Source: Hymenobacter negativus
Lineage (GTDB): Bacteria > Bacteroidota > Bacteroidia > Cytophagales > Hymenobacteraceae
Length of the DNA stretch: 64,000 nt
Direction of reading: 5' to 3'
NCBI RefSeq assembly: GCF_017571495.1
Contig: NZ_JAGETZ010000021.1
Span: 33,140 to 97,139, forward strand
Positions within the stretch are counted from its first letter, which is position 1; the number at the start of each line of letters is the position of its first letter. Below are positions 58,391 through 64,000 of this stretch, one piece after another. Made by a program: the position numbers and the translations under genes. The notes under the pieces were generated by a model. That model saw only the letters and a list, made by a program, of their open reading frames with translations, was not told the origin of the DNA and searched no databases.

Positions 58391-58509
58391 CGTCATGCTG
58401 TGCGGAGCGTAGCGGAGTCGGAGCATCTCTACCACTTCGTTGCCATCAGTAGTGAATATAGTATTGAGGTAGAGATGCTTCGACTTTGCTGCGCGCCGCT
58501 CAGCATGAC
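58391..58509. repeat. Palindromic GTCATGCTG/CAGCATGAC element between pepA and pdxA
   Basis: Left arm 58391-58433 and right arm 58468-58509, about 34 of 42 matching as reverse complements; the ends read GTCATGCTG and CAGCATGAC and the inner ends GCATCTCTACC and GGTAGAGATGC. A 34-base spacer lies between. Fragments of the same word (GTCATCCTGAGC) occur at 31713 and inverted at 47726, so this looks like a repeat family. It starts 12 bases after the pepA stop. Confidence 0.65.
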
Positions 58510-58527
58510 TGTTTCTTAACTATAACA

Positions 58528-59562
58528 ATGCCCCACCAACTCCCCCGACTCGGTTTTTCCGTAGGCGACCTCGCCGGTATCGGCCCCGAAGTCATTTATA
58601 AAACCCTGCTCGATGAGCGCCTACTGAAAATTTGTACGCCAGTAGTTTACGGCACCGCCACCGCACTATTCGATGACTTCCCGACGCCACCCGACGCCGA
58701 GCACCTCACCTTCCGCCAATTGCGCGACGCGGCCGACATTGCTCCTGGCCGCCTGAATGCCGTAACCTGCTGGGAGGAGGATTTTACCCTAGCCCCCGGC
58801 CAGCCCTCCCCCGCCACCGGCGCAGCCGCCCGCGAAAGCCTGCTCTGCGCCGCCCGCGACCTCAAAGCCGGCAAGCTCGATGCCATCGTCACGGCGCCCA
58901 TCAGCAAGGACAATACCCAGGCCGACAACTTCCGCTACCCTGGCCACACCGAGTTTCTCACCAGCTTCTTCGAGGCCCCCGAGAGCCTAATGTTTCTGGT
59001 AGATGAGGATGCCGGGCTGCGCATTGCCACCGTCACCGGCCATGTACCGCTAAAGGATGTGCCCGCACGCCTCACGCGGGAGTTGCTCCGCACTAAAATT
59101 ACGCTTCTCCTCAAGTCGCTGAAGCAGGATTTCGGTATTCTGAAACCGCGCATTGCCGTGCTGGGCCTCAATCCCCACGCCGGCGAAAACGGCCTGCTGG
59201 GCAGTGAGGAAGGCGACCTGGTTTCACCCGTTATCCAGCAGTTCGTGCAGGACGGCCACCTCGTATTGGGCCCCTTCCCGGCCGACGGCTACTTCGGCAC
59301 CCAGCAGTTTCGGCAGTTCGACGCCACCCTGGCGCTTTACCACGACCAGGGTCTGATTCCATTTAAACTCATGGCCTTCGAGCGGGGGGTGAACTTCACA
59401 GCGGGCCTGCCAGTGGTGCGCACCTCGCCCGACCATGGCACGGCCTACGGCATCGCCGGCCAGTACCGGGCCGATGAATCGTCGTTTCGGGCAGCCGTTT
59501 ACCTGGCTTGTGAGGTGTGGAAACAACGTTGGAAAAATGCGCAGCCGCGCTCGGCTCGATAG
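58528..59562 (+). CDS. pdxA: 4-hydroxythreonine-4-phosphate dehydrogenase
   Basis: A 344-residue enzyme of vitamin B6 (PLP) biosynthesis; it oxidises 4-phosphohydroxy-L-threonine with NAD. The ATG at 58528 (MPHQLPRLGFSVGDLAGIGP) is set at the family start. DAIVTAPISKDNTQADNFRY, PGHTEFLTSFFEAP (the first metal-binding His), LNPHAGENGLLGSEE (second His) and LALYHDQGLIPFK (third His) are intact. It precedes yceD by 105 bases. Cytoplasmic dimer by family knowledge. Confidence 0.93.
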   Translation: MPHQLPRLGFSVGDLAGIGPEVIYKTLLDERLLKICTPVVYGTATALFDDFPTPPDAEHLTFRQLRDAADIAPGRLNAVTCWEEDFTLAPGQPSPATGAAARESLLCAARDLKAGKLDAIVTAPISKDNTQADNFRYPGHTEFLTSFFEAPESLMFLVDEDAGLRIATVTGHVPLKDVPARLTRELLRTKITLLLKSLKQDFGILKPRIAVLGLNPHAGENGLLGSEEGDLVSPVIQQFVQDGHLVLGPFPADGYFGTQQFRQFDATLALYHDQGLIPFKLMAFERGVNFTAGLPVVRTSPDHGTAYGIAGQYRADESSFRAAVYLACEVWKQRWKNAQPRSAR

Positions 59563-59615
59563 CGTTTAGAACAATTATTAGAGAGCCTTATCGCAGAGAA
59601 AGTTGGCCACTGTTT

Positions 59616-59646
59616 TTGGCAAAAAGCCGAAATTTCACTACTTTTG
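59616..59646 (+). promoter_or_regulatory. Bacteroidota promoter for the yceD-rpmF-plsX run
   Basis: TTTTTGG (TTG at 59616-59618) and an exact TAnnTTTG (TACTTTTG, 59639-59646) with a 20-base spacer: a good fit to the Bacteroidota -33/-7 layout. The predicted transcription start near 59653 leaves a leader of about 15 bases before the GTG start at 59668. Confidence 0.7.
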
Positions 59647-59667
59647 CCCCCTGCTATCCAGCCGACC

Positions 59668-60201
59668 GTGAAAAAAGAAAGCAAATACGACCTCAACCTA
59701 GCTAAGCTGGCGCTGAAAACGCACCATTTTGAGTTTGAACTGGGGCCCGAGTTCTTTGCCTTGTTCGACCAACCATTGGTGGAACAAGGCCAGCTCCACG
59801 CCGACGTGGAGTTGCTGAAAACCGAGCGCCTGCTCACCCTGAACTTCCACATCACCGGCACCGTCCGCCTGATTTGCGACCGCAGCCTCGACGAGTTCGA
59901 CCAGCCGCTTGACATCGAAGAACAACTGCTGGTGCGCTTTGGAGACGAGAATAAGGAGCTGGACGACAACGTGCTGCAAATCACGCCTGAGACCCAGAAC
60001 TTGCCCCTGGCGCAGCACCTCTACGACTACATCGGCCTGGCCCTGCCCATGAAGAAGCTGCACCCGCGCTTCCAGAATGAGGACGACGACAACCCTGATG
60101 CTCCCACCAAGCTCATCTTCAGCACCCGTCCTGCCGATGATGCCCCCGATGACGACGAGCCAGCCGACCCCCGTTGGGCAGCGCTTCGCAACCTGAATTA
60201 A
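59668..60201 (+). CDS. yceD: YceD/DUF177 protein
   Basis: A 177-residue protein of the DUF177 family, encoded directly before the L32 gene in many bacteria and plants and thought to affect 23S rRNA accumulation. The start is GTG 59668 (VKKESKYDLNLAKLALKTHH) since the promoter's predicted transcription start near 59653 lies downstream of the alternative TTG at 59644. Conserved segments ARRPCDRSL-type ICDRSLDEFDQPLDIEEQLL and AQHLYDYIGLALPMKKLHPR are present; a zinc-binding Cys pair seen in some members is reduced here. Acidic tail. In the operon with rpmF. Confidence 0.88.
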   Translation: MKKESKYDLNLAKLALKTHHFEFELGPEFFALFDQPLVEQGQLHADVELLKTERLLTLNFHITGTVRLICDRSLDEFDQPLDIEEQLLVRFGDENKELDDNVLQITPETQNLPLAQHLYDYIGLALPMKKLHPRFQNEDDDNPDAPTKLIFSTRPADDAPDDDEPADPRWAALRNLN

Positions 60202-60269
60202 TCCGTCAGCGCCCCGAGTCGCTCCCCCACTCATTACTCAAAATTCAAAACTCATAATTTACCGTAACC

Positions 60270-60500
60270 ATGGCTCATCCTAAGCGCCGCACCTCTTCCG
60301 CCGTCCGCGACAAGCGTCGTACCCACTACAAACTGACCCCTAAGGCGGTGACTCTCTGCCCCAACACGGGCGAGCTGCACCTCCGTCACAAAGCCTACGT
60401 GGTGGACGGCGACCTGTATCACAATGGCCAGCTGGCTATCAAAAACTACTCAAAAGTGAGTGCTGCGCCCGCCGCTGATGCGGCTGGTGACGACGAATAG
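60270..60500 (+). CDS. rpmF: 50S ribosomal protein L32
   Basis: A 76-residue ribosomal protein of the large subunit. MAHPKRRTSSAVRDKRRTHY and KLTPKAVTLCPNTGELHLRH are the conserved core. The zinc ribbon is reduced to a single Cys (TLCPNTG), so this is a C-minus form. The C-terminal extension ends in Asp/Ala. It lies 68 bases after yceD and 115 before plsX; this yceD-rpmF-plsX-fabH order is conserved in many bacteria and ties ribosome and fatty acid synthesis expression. Confidence 0.93.
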   Translation: MAHPKRRTSSAVRDKRRTHYKLTPKAVTLCPNTGELHLRHKAYVVDGDLYHNGQLAIKNYSKVSAAPAADAAGDDE

Positions 60501-60615
60501 CGCGTCAGGTTGTTACTTCGCGGTACCACACGGTCCGGCTTCGCTCCTTTTTTAAGCCAGCGGGGCCGGACTTGTGGTTCCTACACTCTCTCCTGACTTC
60601 CCAAACACCTCGTTC

Positions 60616-61557
60616 ATGAAAATAGCCCTCGACGCAATGGGCGGCGATTTCGCCCCCCAAGCCGCCGTGGCGGGTGCCCTGCTAGCCGCTGAACAACTAG
60701 CTGGCCGGGCCACCATCGTCCTCATTGGCCTGGAAGACGCCGTGCGCCCCTTGTTGCAAGCAGCTGGTGCAGCCGGCGCGGCCCTCGAATTTGTTCCTGC
60801 GTCGCAGATTATCGACATGGGCGAACACCCCGCTAAAGCCTTTCAGCAAAAGCCGGATTCGAGCATTGCTGTGGGCTACAAAATGCTGCTGGCCGGTGAG
60901 GTTGATGCGTTTTGCTCGGCTGGCAACACCGGGGCCATGCTGGTGGGCGCCATGTTTACGGTGAAAGCTGTGCCCGGTGTGATGCGCCCGGCTATTGCCA
61001 ACTTCCTGCCTAAGATGGGCAGTAATTTCGGTATCCTACTCGACGTAGGTGCCAACGCTGAATGCAAGCCCGAGATGCTGGAGCAGTTCGGCGAGCTGGG
61101 TTCGCTGTATGCGCAACACGTGCTCGGCATTGCCAACCCACAGGTAGGGCTAATGAATCTGGGGGAAGAAGAAGGCAAGGGCACGCCCATCACGCAAGCG
61201 GCGCACCAGCTGCTGAAGGTCAACCCACACATTAAGTTCGTAGGTAATATCGAAGGGCGCGACCTGTTTAATGATAAAGCCGACGTGATTGTATGCGACG
61301 GCTTCACGGGCAACGTCATCCTGAAAATGGCTGAATCGATTTACGATGTGATGGAAGAAAAATCCATTCACGACCCGTTCTTCGACAAGTTCAACTACGA
61401 GGCAGTGGGCGGCTCGCCCATCCTGGGCATCAACGACAATGCCATTATCGGACACGGCCGCAGCACTCCGCGTGCCATCGGCAATATGCTGGTCCAGGGC
61501 TACAACATGGCCGATTCCGGTATTGTTGACCAAATAAAGGCTACTTTTAAGTCGTAA
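60616..61557 (+). CDS. plsX: Acyl-ACP:phosphate acyltransferase
   Basis: A 313-residue peripheral membrane enzyme that makes acyl phosphate from acyl-ACP, the first committed step of phosphatidic acid synthesis with PlsY. The ATG at 60616 (MKIALDAMGGDFAPQAAVAG) is set at the family DAMGGD motif. FPAIANFLPKMGSN-type MRPAIANFLPKMGSNFGILL and FTGNVILKMAESI are conserved. It is the usual partner of fabH, 150 bases downstream. Confidence 0.93.
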   Translation: MKIALDAMGGDFAPQAAVAGALLAAEQLAGRATIVLIGLEDAVRPLLQAAGAAGAALEFVPASQIIDMGEHPAKAFQQKPDSSIAVGYKMLLAGEVDAFCSAGNTGAMLVGAMFTVKAVPGVMRPAIANFLPKMGSNFGILLDVGANAECKPEMLEQFGELGSLYAQHVLGIANPQVGLMNLGEEEGKGTPITQAAHQLLKVNPHIKFVGNIEGRDLFNDKADVIVCDGFTGNVILKMAESIYDVMEEKSIHDPFFDKFNYEAVGGSPILGINDNAIIGHGRSTPRAIGNMLVQGYNMADSGIVDQIKATFKS

Positions 61558-61694
61558 ACGCTGCTAGCGGCGGCGGAAAACTTCCGGCTCCGGCCGGATT
61601 TTTTTTAGACGCTGGCCTGCTCATTTTCCGGTGCCTACGATGCCCTGCTTTGGGTCATTTGCGGTGCTAATTCCCATTTCTCGCCTGCCCCGCC

Positions 61695-61702
61695 TACTTT
61701 TG
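61695..61702 (+). promoter_or_regulatory. Candidate -7 element abutting the fabH start
   Basis: TACTTTTG matches TAnnTTTG exactly and ends five bases before the fabH ATG at 61708. If functional, transcription would begin at or near the ATG, giving a leaderless mRNA. No -33 TTG is seen at the right spacing, so this is uncertain. Confidence 0.35.
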
Positions 61703-61707
61703 CCCGT

Positions 61708-62709
61708 ATGAAGATTACTGCTGCCATCACCGGCGTGGGTGCCTATGTGCCCGAATACGTACTAACTAATGCCGAGCTTGAAAAGCTAGTAGACACCACC
61801 GATGAGTGGATTATGTCCCGAACCGGTATCCGGGAGCGGCGCATTTTGAAAGGTGAAGACCAGGGCTCGTCCGTAATGGGCATCAAAGCGGTGCAGAACC
61901 TGCTGGATAAAACCGGGACTGATGCCAAAGATATTGAGCTGATTATCTGTGCTACTGTGACGCCCGACATGTTGTTTCCGGCTACCGGCAACATTATTTC
62001 CAATGGCGTGGGCGCCATCAATGCGTTTAGCTACGACATGAACGCGGCCTGCTCCAGCTTCCTGTATGCGCTGGCTACGGGTGCGCAGTTCATCCAGGCG
62101 GGCACCTACAAGAAGGTGATTATTGTGGGGGCCGATAAGATGTCGGCCATCGTGGATTACACAGACCGCGCCAACTGCATTCTTTTTGGTGATGGCGCCG
62201 CGGCGGTGCTACTCGAACCCAGCACCGACGGCTTCGGCGTGCTGGATATGGTGCTGCGTACCGATGGCAGCGGCGAGCCTTATCTGCACCAGAAGGCCGG
62301 GGGCAGCCGCCGCCCGCCTACGTACGAAACCATCGACCGCAAGGAGCACTACATCTACCAGGAAGGCGCTACGGTATTCAAGTTTGCCGTGAAGAGCATG
62401 GCTGATGTAGCCGCCCAAGTGATGGAGCGCAACCACCTGAACAACGACGACGTGGCTTGGCTGGTGCCCCACCAGGCCAACAAGCGCATTATTGACGCTA
62501 CCGCCAACCGCATGGGCGTGGGCCCGGAGAAAGTGATGCTGAACATTGACCGCTATGGCAATACCACCAGCGCCACCATCCCGCTGTGCCTTGCCGACTA
62601 TGAAGGCCAGCTGCGCCGCGGCGACAACTTGGTGCTGGCAGCTTTCGGTGGTGGTTTCACCTGGGGCTCCATCTACCTGAAATGGGCGTATGATGGGTCG
62701 CTTCGCTAA
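61708..62709 (+). CDS. fabH: Beta-ketoacyl-ACP synthase III
   Basis: A 333-residue enzyme that starts fatty acid chains by condensing acetyl-CoA (or branched acyl-CoA) with malonyl-ACP. The catalytic triad is present: Cys in FSYDMNAACSSFLYALATG, His in WLVPHQANKRIIDA and Asn in DRYGNTTSATIPLCLADYEG. The length and start (MKITAAITGVGAYVPEYVLT) are normal. Placed after plsX and before efp. Cytoplasmic dimer. Confidence 0.94.
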   Translation: MKITAAITGVGAYVPEYVLTNAELEKLVDTTDEWIMSRTGIRERRILKGEDQGSSVMGIKAVQNLLDKTGTDAKDIELIICATVTPDMLFPATGNIISNGVGAINAFSYDMNAACSSFLYALATGAQFIQAGTYKKVIIVGADKMSAIVDYTDRANCILFGDGAAAVLLEPSTDGFGVLDMVLRTDGSGEPYLHQKAGGSRRPPTYETIDRKEHYIYQEGATVFKFAVKSMADVAAQVMERNHLNNDDVAWLVPHQANKRIIDATANRMGVGPEKVMLNIDRYGNTTSATIPLCLADYEGQLRRGDNLVLAAFGGGFTWGSIYLKWAYDGSLR

Positions 62710-62710
62710 A

Positions 62711-62810
62711 TGTTAAACTTTGAGTGTTGAGTTTTGAGTGGATTTTCCACGCGCGGCTATCTGCTGGCAGCAATCAATAATTCAACCCTCAACTCTTAAA
62801 ACTCAAAATT
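62711..62810. repeat. Word-like palindrome before efp
   Basis: TTTGAGTGTTGAGTTTTGAG (62719-62738) on the left returns as CTCAACTCTTAAAACTCAAA (62789-62808) on the right, loosely inverted. It fills the gap between fabH and efp. A single-sided relative (CTCAAAATTCAAAACTCAT) lies just before rpmF at 60236-60255. Confidence 0.55.
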
Positions 62811-62815
62811 CCCTC

Positions 62816-63379
62816 ATGGCATCAACCGCCGACTTCCGCAACGGCCTCGTTCTCAACTACAACAACGAGCTGCACGTCATCACCGAGTTTCAGCATGTGA
62901 AGCCCGGTAAAGGCCCCGCTTTTGTGCGCACCAAAATGCGCAACATCAAAACCGGCCGTACCATCGATAACACCTTCAACGCGGGTGTGAAAGTGGAAAC
63001 GGCTCGCGTGGAGCAGCGTCCTCACCAGTTCCTCTACAAAGACGACTACGGCTACAATTTCATGGACAATTCGACCTTCGAGCAGGTAGTACTGCCCGAG
63101 GCGATGGTGCCCTTCGCCGACATTATGAAGGAAGGCCAGGAAGTGACCATCCTCATGCATGCCGAAACCGAGCAGCCCCTGACTGCCGAACTGCCCACTA
63201 CCGTGGACCTGGTGGTGACGTACACCGAGCCCGGCTTGCGCGGCGACACTGCCACCAATACGCTGAAACCCGCCACGGTGGAAACGGGCGCCCGCATCCA
63301 GGTGCCGCTGTTCATTGATGTGGACACCAAAATCCGCATTAAAACCAGCGACTATAGCTACGTTGAGCGCGTGAAATAA
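62816..63379 (+). CDS. efp: Elongation factor P
   Basis: A 187-residue translation factor that helps ribosomes at polyproline stretches. The ATG at 62816 (MASTADFRNGLVLNYNNELH) follows the palindrome; the earlier in-frame start at 62738 runs through it. Domain I carries the modification-loop Lys32 in HVKPGKGPAFVR; domains II and III follow with ETARVEQRPHQFLYKDDYGY and RIQVPLFIDVDTKIRIKTSD. In Bacteroidota the modification of this Lys is not fully defined. It leads into accB 87 bases downstream. Confidence 0.94.
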   Translation: MASTADFRNGLVLNYNNELHVITEFQHVKPGKGPAFVRTKMRNIKTGRTIDNTFNAGVKVETARVEQRPHQFLYKDDYGYNFMDNSTFEQVVLPEAMVPFADIMKEGQEVTILMHAETEQPLTAELPTTVDLVVTYTEPGLRGDTATNTLKPATVETGARIQVPLFIDVDTKIRIKTSDYSYVERVK

Positions 63380-63386
63380 AGCATCA

Positions 63387-63452
63387 ATTAGCTGCTAGCT
63401 TACAGCTGTTAGCTATTCGCTGACGGTCAATTAGAAGCTAGCAGCCAACAGC
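63387..63452. repeat. Word-like palindrome between efp and accB
   Basis: Left words AGCTGCTAGC and AGCTGTTAGCTATT (63390-63417) are mirrored on the right by GCTAGCAGCC and AACAGCTAATAGCC (63437-63460). It spans most of the 87-base gap and resembles in style the elements at 54230, 56784 and 62711 but not in sequence. Confidence 0.6.
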
Positions 63453-63466
63453 TAATAGCCACATAT

Positions 63467-63961
63467 ATGTCAAACTCGCCCAAAAAGGACGCTGCCATGA
63501 AAGCCAAAGAACTCCAGGAGCTGCTCGATTTTATCGCCAAGTCGGGCCTCAACAAGGTCAATATTGAAACCGAAGAATTTAAAATCTCGGTGCAGCGTGA
63601 CCCCAACACCAAGCATGTATTCAGCGCGGCTGCACCAGCAGCCCCGGCAGCTGCACCGGTAGCCGCCGCTGCTCCTGCCCATACGGCTCCGACAGTTGCG
63701 CCGGCCGCCGAAGCTTCGGCAGCCAGCAATAAGGCGCTGAAAGCTCCGATGATTGGCACTTTCTACCGCAGCAGCGGGCCCGACGCGCCGGCTTTCGTGC
63801 AGGTGGGCGATATGGTTGAAAAGGGCCAGGTTATCTGTATTATCGAGGCCATGAAGCTGTTCAATGAGATTGAAGCCGAAGAAAGCGGCCGCATCGTGAA
63901 GGCACTGGTGGAGAATGCTACGCCGGTAGAATACGACCAGCCGCTGTTTTTGATTGAGTAG
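63467..63961 (+). CDS. accB: Acetyl-CoA carboxylase biotin carboxyl carrier protein
   Basis: A 164-residue carrier. The N-terminal part (MKAKELQELLDFIAKSGLNK) mediates assembly with AccC, an Ala/Pro-rich linker runs from about 53 to 88, and the biotinyl domain ends with the biotin-accepting K130 in CIIEAMKLFNEIEAEESGRI. The ATG at 63467 adds ten residues to the usual MKAKEL start (63497); either is possible. It provides malonyl-CoA for the FabH reaction. accC is expected next, but the window ends first. Confidence 0.93.
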   Translation: MSNSPKKDAAMKAKELQELLDFIAKSGLNKVNIETEEFKISVQRDPNTKHVFSAAAPAAPAAAPVAAAAPAHTAPTVAPAAEASAASNKALKAPMIGTFYRSSGPDAPAFVQVGDMVEKGQVICIIEAMKLFNEIEAEESGRIVKALVENATPVEYDQPLFLIE

Positions 63962-63981
63962 TTAACCGGCACCTTTGTAGG

Positions 63982-64000
63982 GGCGGGGCTTGTCCCCGCC
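63982..64000. repeat. Hairpin at the right window edge
   Basis: GGCGGGG (63982-63988) and CCCCGCC (63994-64000) with a 5-base loop, 20 bases past the accB stop. It is cut by the window edge, so whether it is a terminator or part of a longer palindrome is unknown. Confidence 0.5.

Noticed and set aside
1..64000. CRISPR array, transposase, phage or tRNA genes
   Set aside because: I looked for regularly spaced direct repeats, transposase-like and integrase-like motifs and tRNA-like ends and saw none. Short tRNAs could still be missed by eye.

Overview
The window looks like chromosomal DNA of a high-GC Bacteroidota member, most probably a Hymenobacter-like cytophagale. The reasons are a type IX secretion (T9SS) sorting domain, many lipoproteins with Bacteroidota-style lipoboxes, several matches to the Bacteroidota -7 promoter element (TAnnTTTG), and the gene order pdxA-yceD-rpmF-plsX-fabH-efp-accB. 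No genus marker such as rRNA is present, so the genus is an inference. I saw no rRNA, tRNA, CRISPR array, transposase, prophage or plasmid function.

Layout. 1-10 kb: a LuxR-type regulator, bifunctional NadR, a large uncharacterised membrane-anchored protein, two tandem lipoproteins, an APC permease and a carboxypeptidase-regulatory-like protein. 10-16 kb: a DUF547 protein, then a redox run (FAD oxidoreductase, small membrane protein ending in six histidines, membrane ferredoxin) followed by an FGE-domain lipoprotein. 16-22 kb: an alpha/beta hydrolase, methyltransferase, SRPBCC protein, bacterioferritin-comigratory peroxiredoxin and a 1000-residue GH115 glycoside hydrolase. 22-26 kb: a three-gene membrane glycosyltransferase operon. 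26-30 kb (minus strand): an ECF sigma/anti-sigma pair, then an H-NOX, rhodanese lipoprotein, DUF2064 and lipoprotein operon. 30-41 kb: aldehyde dehydrogenase, YdcF, thioredoxin, DUF885 lipoprotein, aspA, esterase and a 925-residue T9SS cargo built of photosystem-stability-factor-like repeats, with a decayed T9SS tail upstream of it. 41-48 kb: an XRE regulator behind a duplicated palindromic operator, an AraC regulator, SDR, two aldo/keto reductases flanking SelO, and a Bax inhibitor-1 protein. 48-54 kb: an exported NucA-type nuclease, a four-gene DoxX/DUF2071/methyltransferase/membrane operon, a hydrolase, and a HIT protein fused to a NuiA-type nuclease-inhibitor domain. 54-64 kb: housekeeping genes (greA, 2-hydroxyacid dehydrogenase, rsmA, pepA, pdxA, yceD, rpmF, plsX, fabH, efp, accB).

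The two most interesting signals are these. First, a HIT-NuiA fusion lies about 3.3 kb from a NucA-family nuclease, which suggests an unreported nuclease/inhibitor partnership with a nucleotide-hydrolase domain attached. Second, large intergenic palindromes recur throughout. At least ten are visible. Most differ in sequence, three form one family, and several have hairpins nested inside each arm.
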